A DNA stretch of 17,927 bases from assembly GCA_002452265.1 (NCBI GenBank), contig DKEW01000038.1, positions 1 to 17,927 on the forward strand. The letters run 5' to 3'. A program made the position numbers and the translations under genes. How positions within the stretch are numbered: position 1 is the first letter of the stretch; every line of letters begins with the position of its first letter. Below the pieces are notes generated by a model. The model was not told where the DNA came from and did no database searches. It saw only the letters and a list, made by a program, of their open reading frames with translations. Source of the DNA: Pelobacter sp. UBA6812. GTDB taxonomy: Bacteria; Desulfobacterota; Desulfuromonadia; Desulfuromonadales; Syntrophotaleaceae. Positions 1-7,566 of the stretch are shown here, piece after piece.

Positions 1-2
1 CC

Positions 3-851
3 GACCTCGAACAAACCGCCCTCTTCGAGTTTCCCTTCCGTGCCCATGAAGCCGTGACGCCGGGGAAATTTTCCCAGGACGATCTCGACCACTTCTTTCT
101 CCCCTTTCCGCGAACGGCCATCGAGGACAAGGCGACCTGCACCTTCCTCTTCGACGGAACCGAAAAGCAAGTGGGGCTATCCCAGCCCAGGGCCTTCATC
201 GATGTCCTGTCCCTGGCTGGCGGTGACGACCCCGCCGCATTCAACGACAAACAGTCCGCACTCGACCCCGAAATGAAGCAGTGGGCCAAGCAGGAGGGGC
301 TACACCAGATCGCCCTCGGACGCATCTTTTCCCTGCAACTCCCCGAAGGGAAGAGCGACTATCAGGCTTCCGCCTGCGTGGATCGCATCATCGTCGTCAA
401 CGGGCGCGGGGAAATTCAGTCCGACATGGGCATGCACGAGTTGAAGGTGATGCCCGGAGCGCAGGAGTTCTGCCAGGGCATCATCGGCAACGCCATCACC
501 TCCATCGAGGAACTGATGCTGATCAACAGCGATCCCGAATATTTCATTTTCGAGAAGTCGCCCACCAACCCCAGGAAACCCAAAGCGGGCCGGATCACCC
601 GCAGCCCCGACCGTCCCCGCTACATTCCGTTGAAACCGGAAGCCATCCGCAAGGTGATGGGCCTTGATCGGTCGGCTGCCGATACCAGCGGCGGCAAGCG
701 GCCCCATGAACGGCGCCGTCACTGGCGGTTGCTGAAGTCGGAGCGTTTCACCCACAAGCAGGGACAACGGGTCCTGATCGATGCCTGCTGGGTAGGTCCG
801 TCCGAGGCTATCGTCGGCAAGACCCGCTATCGGGTGCGACTGGATATCTGA
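3..851 (+). CDS. Unknown protein, C-terminal part (5' end outside window)
   Basis: The frame is open from the first bases of the window, so the gene probably starts upstream; an in-frame GTG at 54 is the first start-like codon seen but has no ribosome binding site. I do not recognise a catalytic domain. The last 50 or so residues (KRPHERRRHWRLLKSERF, then a basic, aromatic stretch ending YRVRLDI) resemble the short basic tails seen on some phage and plasmid proteins; this is recalled resemblance only. The central part is soluble and mixed alpha/beta in character with no membrane segment. The stop codon lies 3 bases before the integrase start, so the two genes are probably translated as a coupled pair, which suggests a role linked to the mobile element rather than housekeeping. 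Confidence 0.7.
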   Translation, partial: DLEQTALFEFPFRAHEAVTPGKFSQDDLDHFFLPFPRTAIEDKATCTFLFDGTEKQVGLSQPRAFIDVLSLAGGDDPAAFNDKQSALDPEMKQWAKQEGLHQIALGRIFSLQLPEGKSDYQASACVDRIIVVNGRGEIQSDMGMHELKVMPGAQEFCQGIIGNAITSIEELMLINSDPEYFIFEKSPTNPRKPKAGRITRSPDRPRYIPLKPEAIRKVMGLDRSAADTSGGKRPHERRRHWRLLKSERFTHKQGQRVLIDACWVGPSEAIVGKTRYRVRLDI

Positions 852-854
852 ACC

Positions 855-1874
855 ATGGAGGAAAATTCCGGAAATCTGATATTCGCCCCCGCTCTCCAAT
901 CAGCCGTCGAAATAGCGACGATTGAAAACCTCGTCGCCGACTGGCTCCACCTCGATGTCGCCAACGGCGATGCCTGCGCCGACACCCTGAGAACCTACGA
1001 GGGTCATTTCAAGGGCTGGCTTACCTGGTGCGCGGAAAGGAACATCCACCCGAGTAGTGTCAGTGTCGAGGAGGTCAAAACCTGGCGCCAGGAGCTCATC
1101 GGCGGCGGTCTCAAGCCCTCCACCGTTGCGCTGAAACTGACGACGGTGCGTCGTTTCTACCAATCTGCCGTGGACCGGGGCTTTCTCGACACCAATCCGG
1201 CGGCCACAGTCCGGCCTCCCCGCGAACGGCGGGCGGTGAAGGAACGGATCAAATACCTCACCGCCGGAGAAGCCGAACTCCTCTTCCGGGCGGTGCCGGA
1301 CGATGACTCGCTCAAGGCGCTGCGGGATCGGGCGATGATCGGCCTCATGGCCCTGGAAGGATTGCGACGGGTGGAGATCGTTCGCGCCTGCGTCGAGGAC
1401 ATCGAACCACAACAGGAAGGCCTGCGCCTGCTGATCCACGGCAAGGGGAAGGAGCGTTTCATCTACCCCCGCGAAGATACCGCCCAGGTTCTTCGAAACT
1501 ACCTGGTGGTGCGTGGTGCGGCGGAGCGGGACAGCCAGGGGAAGCCTCTTTTCGTCCAGGTGCGCAAAGGGGGGAAGACGTTGGGCAGGCTCAGCCGCAT
1601 CGGCGTCAACAAGGTTGTCGATCATTACCTGGTCGTCGCCGGGCTGAAACGACCCGGTGTTTCCTGCCATGCCCTGCGGCATACCTGCGGCACCTTGCTC
1701 TACCAGGCCACCCGCGACATCCGGGCGGTGCAGGAAACCCTCGGCCACGGAAACATCGCCACCTCCGCCGCCTACGCCCACATCGTCGACCGGGGAAAAG
1801 CTAGATATACGCGGGAGATTCCGGTTAAAATCGGCAGATGCGATTCAATCTCGACAAAGGAGGGACCGCCCTAA
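855..1874 (+). CDS. Tyrosine recombinase / integrase (XerC/D-like)
   Basis: A 339-residue site-specific recombinase that should cut and rejoin DNA through a 3'-phosphotyrosine intermediate. The N-terminal 115 residues look like a SAM-like core-binding domain (LRTYEGHFKGWLTWC, then TVRRFYQSAVDRG). The catalytic domain shows the full active-site set: R171 in GLRRVE, K197 in HGKGKERF, H272 and R275 in HALRHT, H298 in LGHGN and the nucleophile Y307 in SAAYAH. Length is normal for the family. It starts 3 bases after the previous stop with only a weak Shine-Dalgarno, which fits translational coupling, and its stop TAA overlaps the ATG of the next gene by one base. It may have mobilised this region, or it may be a resident integron- or island-type integrase. 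The family call is firm; the substrate site is unknown. Confidence 0.93.
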   Translation: MEENSGNLIFAPALQSAVEIATIENLVADWLHLDVANGDACADTLRTYEGHFKGWLTWCAERNIHPSSVSVEEVKTWRQELIGGGLKPSTVALKLTTVRRFYQSAVDRGFLDTNPAATVRPPRERRAVKERIKYLTAGEAELLFRAVPDDDSLKALRDRAMIGLMALEGLRRVEIVRACVEDIEPQQEGLRLLIHGKGKERFIYPREDTAQVLRNYLVVRGAAERDSQGKPLFVQVRKGGKTLGRLSRIGVNKVVDHYLVVAGLKRPGVSCHALRHTCGTLLYQATRDIRAVQETLGHGNIATSAAYAHIVDRGKARYTREIPVKIGRCDSISTKEGPP

Positions 1875-2330
1875 TGCTCCCCAGACTAATCCTGCTGTTG
1901 ATTTGCCTTCTTCTGTCGGCTTCACTGGCCTGCGCCACCACCTTCAGCGGAAAGGTGGTCAAAATTACTGACGGTGACACGATCCAGGTTATGCTCAACG
2001 GCAAGGCAGAGAAAATCCGGCTGGCGGGGATCGACACCCCGGAAAAAGCAGCCCTTCGGCCAGGCCGCCACGCGCTACAACCGCAGCCTGTCTGCCCAGA
2101 AGATCGTTACGGTCAAGGTGGAAACCACCGACCGCTACGGTCGCTTGGTCGGGGAAGTGTTCCTGCCGGACGGAAGGAGTCTGAACCGGGAACTGGTCCG
2201 GGCCGGATATGCCTGGTGGTTCCGCAAATACAGCAAGGATCAGACGATTGGTGAACTGGAGGACGAGGCCGTCCAGATAATTGTAGACGGCGTCTGCTAT
2301 CCCAAAGTTTTAGCAATTTATGCTTCGTAA
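1874..2330 (+). pseudogene. Secreted staphylococcal-nuclease-like protein, frameshifted and 3'-truncated
   Basis: The start at 1874 follows a strong Shine-Dalgarno (AAAGGAGGG, 1857-1865). The product opens with a signal peptide (LPRLILLLICLLLSASLACA, probable cleavage after ACA), then SNase motifs VKITDGDTI and IRLAGIDTPE. At a run of five A (2043-2047) the frame is lost: the natural continuation (KQPFGQAA...TDRYGRLVGEVF...AGYAWWF) is in the third frame and runs to 2330. Family members usually read PEKxQPFG here, so loss of two A, or gain of one, explains it. After ELEDEA (about 2268) the usual end of the family (ARxxxxGLWxxxxPxPPWxxR) is replaced by an unrelated AT-richer tail, so the 3' end is also broken. 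Secreted, calcium-dependent nuclease activity is what the intact family does; this copy is probably inactive unless the frameshift is a sequencing error. Confidence 0.85.
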
Positions 2331-2393
2331 GCGCTCTTACTTCTATGTGGCATTTAAATATATGGGCGGTGAATGATTGGGAAGGATTCTGGT

Positions 2394-2621
2394 ATGATAG
2401 ATTTTTTTGCTGGTTGGGGTTTTTGGCTTCTCAGAATTGTAATCTTGGCCCTTATGTTTGTTGTGTTTAATTTTTTGTACGAAAAAATTAGAAACATAGG
2501 CATGTTTATTTCGCTAATTGTTTTGTCGTTTGTGGTTCATGGAGTTTTTAATGAAAGCAGTATTGCCTATGAGATATTCTTTATGATCATGTGGCTATGG
2601 GTTGCATGTGCCAATGATTAG
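2394..2621 (+). CDS. Small membrane protein of unknown function
   Basis: I do not recognise this family. The 75-residue product begins MIDFFAGWGFWLLRIV and is strongly hydrophobic, with about three potential membrane segments (roughly residues 6-28, 33-51 and 57-72) separated by a short basic loop (YEKIRN). I prefer the ATG at 2394 to the one at 2373 because GGAAGG (2380-2385) sits 8 bases before it. The gene is AT-rich, unlike the nuclease and recombinase upstream, and begins just after the point where the nuclease 3' end is lost, so it looks like separately acquired DNA. No partner gene is obvious: the next feature is an insertion sequence on the opposite strand. Confidence 0.55.
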   Translation: MIDFFAGWGFWLLRIVILALMFVVFNFLYEKIRNIGMFISLIVLSFVVHGVFNESSIAYEIFFMIMWLWVACAND

Positions 2622-2750
2622 AGTATTGCTAGGAAATATTTGCAACCCCTGAGTTGTCAGTGATAAAAAAACCTGATTAGCACTAATCTTCCGCTAAGCG
2701 GAGCCAGTGTTCTGTGCACTTGCCCGTGGCGGTTGCTGCGAAAATCATGC

Positions 2751-2769
2751 GAGGCAACTGTTTTGCCTC
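2751..2769. terminator. Hairpin overlapping the end of the IS3 transposase gene
   Basis: GAGGCAA, loop CTGTT, TTGCCTC gives a perfect 7-bp stem that overlaps the orfB stop codon at 2768-2770. Read on the minus strand it is followed by GCATGATTTTC, a poor T-run, so it is either a weak terminator or part of the insertion-sequence end. Confidence 0.35.
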
Positions 2770-3772
2770 AGCTGGAAATGGAGAGTTGCCCCTGTTGAGT
2801 TAGCGAGTTGAAAGTATCCCCGGTTTCCGGAATCCGGTGGTGGACAGGGCGGCGTTTCTCTTCCAGGCGTTTTTGTTTTCTGGCCTCTCGGGCCGCTTCG
2901 AGTTTGTTGTCGCGTTCCGTGAAAATCTGTTTGTCCCGGCCTTCCAGTTTCGCCTTGGGGGCAACGTAGCCGATGGCGCTGTGCAACCGCTTGTCGTTGT
3001 AGTAGCGGATGTAGTCGGCAATCTGTGTTCTGGCCTCGTCGAGTGACAGCGCCACCTTGGGACGAATGCACTCGATCTTGATCGTTTTGTGATAACGCTC
3101 CAGCTTGCCGTTGCTTTGCGGATAAAAGGGCGATGTCCGAACGTGGGTCATGCCGGCCAGGCGGATGAACTCCTTGAAATCTTTGGCGATGAACTGGGGA
3201 CCGTTGTCGGAAATGATCCTGGGGGTAGCCTCGGGGAACTTCTCCCTGGCCCGCTGCAGGATGATTTCCACGTCCTTTTCGGTCATCGTTTCACGCAGTT
3301 CCCAATGGACGATGTAACGGCTACAGCCGTCCAAGATGCTGCACAGATAGTAAAAGGTGCCGCACAGGTTGACGTAGGAGACGTCAATATGCCAGTGCTC
3401 GTGAGGGCGTAGCGGCTGCACGAACCCCGCCCCCTTCTTGGAGGCCTTGCCGTTCCAGCGCCGCAGCAACTCGGCGGCACTCAGCACACGATAAACGCTG
3501 CTGGGGCTGACGGCAACCACATCCTGATCGAGCATCATGAAGGTCAGGCGGCGATAGCCTTCCAGCGGATGCCTCAGATAGAAGTCGATAATGGCCTGTT
3601 TCTCCCAGTCTTCCAACCAGAAGTCGCGGTGAACCAGGGCGTTATGCTCGTTGGCTTTGCCGTAGCGGCTCTGCCAATCGTAATACTTGCTGGGAGCAAG
3701 TCCCAGCCAGGCGATGAAATGCGCCACAGCGATGCCGGCTCGACTGGCCCAGCGCTTGATGAAGTCGATCAC
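2768..3772 (-). CDS. IS3-family transposase OrfB (DDE integrase core)
   Basis: The 334-residue product carries an HTH_21-like N-terminal part (HPLEGYRRLTFMM, SSVYRVL) and an rve integrase core with catalytic D130 (HWHIDVSYV), D189 (ISDNGPQF) and E225 (NGKLERYHK). The D189-E225 spacing of 35 residues is the classical DD35E. It is expected to cut the insertion-sequence ends and join them to target DNA. The annotated start is a GTG at 3772, but the same frame is open further upstream (ASWVPHDIRDAV) back to the slippery site in orfA, so the natural product is more likely the OrfAB fusion made by -1 frameshifting. The C-terminus is basic and lysine-rich, then ends in SLTQQGQLSISS. Confidence 0.92.
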   Translation of the reverse strand: MIDFIKRWASRAGIAVAHFIAWLGLAPSKYYDWQSRYGKANEHNALVHRDFWLEDWEKQAIIDFYLRHPLEGYRRLTFMMLDQDVVAVSPSSVYRVLSAAELLRRWNGKASKKGAGFVQPLRPHEHWHIDVSYVNLCGTFYYLCSILDGCSRYIVHWELRETMTEKDVEIILQRAREKFPEATPRIISDNGPQFIAKDFKEFIRLAGMTHVRTSPFYPQSNGKLERYHKTIKIECIRPKVALSLDEARTQIADYIRYYNDKRLHSAIGYVAPKAKLEGRDKQIFTERDNKLEAAREARKQKRLEEKRRPVHHRIPETGDTFNSLTQQGQLSISS

Positions 3773-3807
3773 GGCATCGCGGATATCGTGGGGAACCCAA
3801 GACGCTT

Positions 3808-4104
3808 TTAGCGAACCCCACGTTCCTTTTTTAACTGAACGTGTTCTTCCATCAACTCGGAAAGAACCTCGTTCTTGGCCCGCAGTTTGGCTTCGAGTTG
3901 CTCGATACGTTTTTGTTCAGCCTTTTTCTGGCTGGAATGGTCCTTCTCGAAAGCGGCCGCGCCGTTCTCGAAAAATTCTTTCTGCCACCGGTAGAAAACC
4001 GTTGGTTGCAGTTGGCCTTGTGACGATTCCAGAGATTTTGCAGCTCCAAATAGACCAAACCAAAAGAAATAGCATATCCATCGTTTCGGCTGTTGAAATG
4101 GCAA
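3808..4104 (-). CDS. IS3-family transposase OrfA, N-terminus degraded
   Basis: Residues from about 30 onward look like a normal OrfA: LQPTVFYRWQKEFFENG, the end of the DNA-binding helix-turn-helix, then a leucine-zipper-like coiled coil (QKRIEQLEAKLRAKNEVLSE) that normally drives oligomerisation. The first 30 residues (PFQQPKRWICYFFWFGLF) do not look like the usual HTH start. A recognisable-looking piece (FGLVYLEL) lies in another frame at the same place, which suggests one or more indels in the 5' part. A 33-codon reading frame at 4105-4206 lies directly upstream and I do not recognise it. The gene ends 35 bases before the orfB GTG. Confidence 0.7.
   Translation of the reverse strand: MPFQQPKRWICYFFWFGLFGAAKSLESSQGQLQPTVFYRWQKEFFENGAAAFEKDHSSQKKAEQKRIEQLEAKLRAKNEVLSELMEEHVQLKKERGVR
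3826..3832 (-). promoter_or_regulatory. Programmed -1 frameshift site A AAA AAG
   Basis: Within orfA codons Q-L-K-K (CAG TTA AAA AAG GAA) the heptamer A AAA AAG lies in the correct phase. A -1 slip joins LKK to GTWGSLKASWVPHDIRDAV, exactly the open frame that runs into OrfB. This is the standard IS3-family signal for making the OrfAB transposase. Confidence 0.7.
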
Positions 4105-4284
4105 TTAAAGACCGGCCCATTGTTCACAAAAATTTGTGGTATCCTGGACTCCTTGAGCCTTGATCGCATCTCTTTCTTTTTTTAATTGGACAGTGGACTT
4201 TTTCATCGTTCATACTTACGCGGTCATTCTGGCACATTTTGTCGCCACTATCTCGAATTGATCAGACCGAATTGAATGAAAAGA

Positions 4285-4938
4285 CTAATCGCTGCAGCGG
4301 CACATATAAGGACTATTGCTACCACATGCCTTACAGATCCATGGGTCCTCATATTCTTTCATTAAATTATCAGACGAAGATGGTTTTGTTAAATTTTTCT
4401 TCATATGATATGACCTTATTTTATCAACAAGTTTTTTTGCCAAGTCAATACAATAAATATCGCGATCACCAAGAACATTAATCACTTCATTTAATTCTTG
4501 TTCGCTAAATATAATACCAATATTGTCATTTTTAATTTTTTCAGATTTAATTTCTTCTTCTAATCTTAATATCTCTTTTTTTAAATTGTTTCTTATTTCA
4601 ATGATTTTATTATTACCTTTATTAAGCTGCCTCATAGTATCTTCTAATTCGACTATTAAATTTGAGTTTTTGTTATTTAATGAATCAATAATTTTATCTG
4701 CATTTAATAGCTTTGAATATTTATACCACAATATTTCATATTCAGTTTCTGGTAATTCCTGACCATTTGCAACATTTACAAAGTGCTGCTGTGCGTTTGT
4801 GCTAGGAGTTTTGCCCCCACATGCTAACGAATATAGAAATTCATAATTTTTCTCTAGGTATCTTAGTTCTTCATCGGAAAGCACACTCATCACAAGAGGT
4901 GAACAAATCATTCTTTCTTTGTCCATAATTCCATCCAT
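4285..4938 (-). CDS. DUF413-like, coiled-coil protein with C-terminal Cys cluster
   Basis: The 217-residue product has three visible parts. Residues 21-78 (LSDEELRYLEKNYEFLYSLA, then GKTP, AQQHFVNVANGQ and PETEYEILWYKYSKL) match the pattern I recall for DUF413/MaoP: a helix, a G-x-x-x-P-x-T turn, an FVxVxxGxxxPxTxxE stretch and a WxKY end. Residues 80-150 are a Lys/Glu/Asn-rich coiled coil. The last 16 residues hold C202, C205, C213 and C215, a possible small zinc-binding knuckle. MaoP itself helps macrodomain organisation in enterobacteria; DUF413 segments also occur as accessory modules elsewhere, so no function is claimed here. The start could be 4938 or the ATG at 4926. The gene is much more AT-rich than its neighbours and lies between an IS3 element and an IS5 remnant. 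Confidence 0.72.
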   Translation of the reverse strand: MDGIMDKERMICSPLVMSVLSDEELRYLEKNYEFLYSLACGGKTPSTNAQQHFVNVANGQELPETEYEILWYKYSKLLNADKIIDSLNNKNSNLIVELEDTMRQLNKGNNKIIEIRNNLKKEILRLEEEIKSEKIKNDNIGIIFSEQELNEVINVLGDRDIYCIDLAKKLVDKIRSYHMKKNLTKPSSSDNLMKEYEDPWICKACGSNSPYMCRCSD

Positions 4939-4975
4939 CGAGTTCCGGGTACATGATACTTATCTAGTCGTCCCT

Positions 4976-5013
4976 AAAAAATTCGAGTTTACGCCTTCAG
5001 GCGGCACTCGAAT
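4976..5013 (-). terminator. Rho-independent terminator at the IS5 remnant 3' end
   Basis: On the minus strand ATTCGAGT pairs with ACTCGAAT, an inner CGCC pairs with GGCG across a 4-base loop, and the stem runs straight into TTTTTT (complement of 4976-4981). It overlaps the original end of the transposase frame at 4997 and would insulate the DUF413-like gene from upstream transcription. Confidence 0.62.
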
Positions 5014-6045
5014 GAAATTCCAAACGCAACCCGGGAGGCAATAGCCGCCCGCGGCAGGCCCGACAGAACCTTTTGAACGGCATCTGGATCGCTTTGAGCC
5101 GTTCCAGCTCTTTGAAAACAAACCAAAGAAGAACCCGCAGGAGCTTCCGCAGGTTGAATCCGCACGCCGCCAGGATGGCGTTCCGTCGGTTCCCTTGAGA
5201 AAGTTGCGCTCCATCCGGTGGTCCTGCTTCATGTGAACGATCACCGGCTCGATGGCGCTGTGCCGCTTGAACCAGCGCCCCTCTTTCGGCTTCATGCTGC
5301 CCTTGCGCCGGAGCGACGATATTGCCAAACTGTTTCGGGTTGCCCTGGTAGCCTTTGTCGCTAGGCGTTTTTGGCCTCCCAGCCGACTAGTTGCTTGATC
5401 TGTTTCAGCGCACCCTTGAGGGTGTAGCCATCGAACGGATTGCTGCGCAAGGCCTCCACGCCAACGATCCAGTTGTCCTGGGAGGTGGTTGCCACCGACA
5501 CCTTGCAGCCGAACTCGTTTTTCTTGTGCGCCTTGCCCTTGAAGATGCGCTCCACCTCGGGGGGGGGCAGGCTGTAGAGCTTGCTCTTGTCGTGGCTCTA
5601 CTGGCTTAAAAGCCGTTGGATCTGAGGCAAGAGCTCTTTCAGTTCCGCATCGGGAGCGGGGCAGAGTTGCGCAAGATGGTGCGATAGACCTGACCCAGAA
5701 AATTCTTCAGTTTCTTTTGCCCACGCTTGGCCCGCCTCATGCCGAGCGGGCATACCGGCTGGACATGATCAGCGCCCGCTTGCACCATCGAAGGTAGCTC
5801 TGACGCAGGGCAATGCCTCGTTTGTTGGCCGCCCGAACCAGTTGTACTGGGGCATTGTGTTACAACCGGGCATAGGTGGGGTAGGCAATAGTCTTCTCCT
5901 GCACTGTGGTATCAATTTTGACCGGCTCCATGTGCTGTTCGGTCAGTTGTCCTTCACGTTTGGTAGTTTCCAGAGTTTCGCTGAGCAACAACTCCATTTC
6001 CTTGAGACCGATGCACTTAAGTAGGATTTCCGGTGATTTTAACAA
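4997..6045 (-). pseudogene. IS5-family transposase, multiply frameshifted remnant
   Basis: Pieces of one transposase are spread over different frames. The N-terminal part (GLKEMELLLSETL, then VKIDTTVQEKTIAYPTYARL, about 5860-6010) carries the first catalytic Asp of the family. A middle part at 5361-5555 reads FKGKAHKKNEFGCKVSVATT and FDGYTLKGALKQ. The C-terminal part near 5190-5280 reads KRHSAIEPVIVHMKQDHRM, containing the catalytic Glu. The last conserved residues (LRLEFHSSAA) are again in another frame and stop at 4997. The start of the protein is missing or scrambled upstream of about 6030. Several indels make it clearly inactive. I could not define the insertion-sequence ends. Confidence 0.85.
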
Positions 6046-6120
6046 TCATAAAACAAAATATAAATTAATAATTTCGGATTGTTATAGTTTTTCAGGGGCG
6101 CCTATTTATGAAATCCCGAA

Positions 6121-6552
6121 TCAAAATGGCGGTTCTTCAAACTCTTCCGAATCCTTCCTCCCTCCAAAGGCATCAACCCCAGCGGTATTCGTTGCCCACT
6201 CCCGACCACTTCCTCCTTGATCACCCGGACGCCCAAGCATCTGCATCTCGTTGGCGACTATCTCCGTCATATAACGCTTGTTCCCATCACGGTCGTCATA
6301 AGTCCGGGTCTGGATTTTCCCTTCAATGTAGACCTGCTTTCCTTTGTGCAAATATTTCGCACAGATATCCGCGAGCGGGCCCCAGGCAACAATATTGTGC
6401 CACTCGGTTTTTTCCTGCTGTGCGCCCTGCCTGTCCTTATATCGCTCTGTCGTTGCCATTGTAAATGTCGTCATTTTCGTGCCTGAAGGTAGTTCCTTCA
6501 GTTCAGGGTCTTTACCTAGGTTTCCTAAAAGCATAACTTTATTAACTGACAT
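6121..6552 (-). CDS. ssb: Single-stranded DNA-binding protein
   Basis: The 143-residue protein starts MSVNKVMLLGNLGKDPELKE, the typical first strand of the bacterial SSB OB fold, and continues with WHNIVAWGPLADICAKYLHK and GKQVYIEGKIQTRTYDDRDG, both classical. A short Gly-rich linker leads to an acidic tip EEFEEPPF, the docking tail for replication and repair partners. Length is slightly short of chromosomal SSBs, as is common for mobile-element or secondary copies. The start is supported by AGGAGGG about 7 bases upstream. It is 39 bases downstream of the DUF1848 gene and on the same strand, so co-transcription is likely. The family call is firm; whether this is the housekeeping or an accessory copy is not decidable here. 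Confidence 0.96.
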   Translation of the reverse strand: MSVNKVMLLGNLGKDPELKELPSGTKMTTFTMATTERYKDRQGAQQEKTEWHNIVAWGPLADICAKYLHKGKQVYIEGKIQTRTYDDRDGNKRYMTEIVANEMQMLGRPGDQGGSGREWATNTAGVDAFGGRKDSEEFEEPPF

Positions 6553-6591
6553 TAATTTCCCTCCTTTTTTGTTTTTCTTCTAACAAGCGGA

Positions 6592-7563
6592 TCAGAAAAG
6601 TTCTTGCTGTTCAGAAACGCTTTTCTTTTTATTTATTTCTGTTCTTATCTCGACACATCCTTCGTATCGACCTATCAGAGAAGCGCTTTTCGTCTCGTGC
6701 TTTTCTAAGTTCTTGTCAATCGTACCCTCGTTAAAGTTGGCATAGCAGTAGCTGCACCGAAACTGACATGTGTTGTAGCTTCCCATATCCACAGACTCTA
6801 CACAACCGCAAGCCTGACGCTGGTTTTTATCTTTCTTTGTTGAAGGATTACCACCAAAGAGTTCACGAATGAGTTTGCCATCAATGCAAGCCCCATGCTC
6901 GATGCCAAGAGTAGAGAGATCCATTTCCTCACTGCACGAGAGAATATGAAGGCCATGTTTGTCAGCAATAGTCTTGAACCCATGCACCAAAGCATCGAGT
7001 TCCTCCGCTTTGTTCGCTTCGGTAATGTCCGCAAGAGAAATGCCGGTGTCCTTGAGAGAGGCATGCAGTCGCCCCTGCCCCTTGCCGTAGAAATCGTAGA
7101 AACTGAAGACAAGCCGGTGAGCAGATGCGGCAAGTTGTCCGGCGAGCCGATCAAGATATTCAATGTGCCATGGGACGGGGGTGGCACTGGAGAGGATAAC
7201 CGGATCATAGCGCCACACTACCCTCTTTGGCCCAATCCGGTCGGCCAACTCACTGAAGGTGGAAATCCGCTCGGCTAACGGCGGCACATGCGGCTCGAAA
7301 GTGCGGTCGTAGGGGTTGAGGGTGAACTGGAAGTAGTAGTTGAGCCCCCGGTCGTCCAGTTCATCCAGATACCGCATTAGAGGTTTCGGATTCTTGGTCC
7401 AGAAACAGAAGGCATCCACGTCTTCAGGTGCCAGGCTAAAACCCGAGACTTGCTTACTATTAAAAGGGTTCACCCGGTAAAAAAAACCTTCACGGACGCG
7501 GTTCATGAACCAATCCGCATAGAAGGCGGGGATGTCCGTGCGTCGACTGGCAGAGATGATCAT
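6592..7563 (-). CDS. DUF1848 protein with C-terminal CX3CX2C iron-sulfur-like motif
   Basis: The 323-residue product begins MIISASRRTDIPAFYADWF, the hallmark start of DUF1848, and continues with FCFWTKNPKPL, YYFQFTLNPYD and VVWRYDPVI, all typical of that family. Near the C-terminus are C252, C254, C266, C270 and C273; the last three form CQFRCSYC, a CX3CX2C arrangement like the radical-SAM cluster motif but at the wrong end of the protein, a known trait of DUF1848. The reaction is unknown. Its ATG lies 3 bases after the stop of the putative methyltransferase (TAA GCC ATG), so the two are translationally coupled and probably act together. Full length; no defect seen. Confidence 0.9.
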   Translation of the reverse strand: MIISASRRTDIPAFYADWFMNRVREGFFYRVNPFNSKQVSGFSLAPEDVDAFCFWTKNPKPLMRYLDELDDRGLNYYFQFTLNPYDRTFEPHVPPLAERISTFSELADRIGPKRVVWRYDPVILSSATPVPWHIEYLDRLAGQLAASAHRLVFSFYDFYGKGQGRLHASLKDTGISLADITEANKAEELDALVHGFKTIADKHGLHILSCSEEMDLSTLGIEHGACIDGKLIRELFGGNPSTKKDKNQRQACGCVESVDMGSYNTCQFRCSYCYANFNEGTIDKNLEKHETKSASLIGRYEGCVEIRTEINKKKSVSEQQELF

Positions 7564-7566
7564 GGC

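Larger units (their letters stand above)
2768..4104 (-). mobile_element. IS3-family insertion sequence (ends not resolved)
   Basis: Two overlapping-logic transposase genes, orfA and orfB, are joined by a programmed-frameshift signal and form the coding core of an IS3-family element. I could not identify matching terminal inverted repeats or a target duplication by eye. Several short palindromes occur on the right side (GATTAGCACTAATC at 2675-2688, TCCGCTAAGCGGA at 2690-2702), and the left side contains TTGGACAGTGGAC near 4187-4199, but these do not pair with each other. The real element may extend to roughly 2,640 and 4,210. The transposase core is intact while the orfA start is damaged, so the copy is probably not autonomous. 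Confidence 0.75.

Noticed and set aside
300..899. 199-residue minus-strand frame opposite the first gene
   Set aside because: GC-rich antisense shadow overlapping two coupled plus-strand genes, with no ribosome binding site.
900..1781. Long open frame on the minus strand opposite the integrase
   Set aside because: It is antisense to a protein with all recombinase active-site residues; its product is Gly/Pro/His-rich with no recognisable motif.
2644..2805. ACCCCTGAGTTG and GCCCCTGTTGAG as possible insertion-sequence end repeats
   Set aside because: The match is partial and in the same orientation on the same side of the element, so they are not terminal inverted repeats.
4105..4206. 33-codon minus-strand frame (MKKSTVQLKKERDAIKAQGV...) upstream of OrfA
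   Set aside because: Possibly part of a damaged gene at the insertion-sequence end, but it is too short, lacks a ribosome binding site and matches no family I know.
5906..6583. Several plus-strand frames over the IS5 remnant and ssb
   Set aside because: They run antisense to ssb and the transposase remnant and show no motifs.
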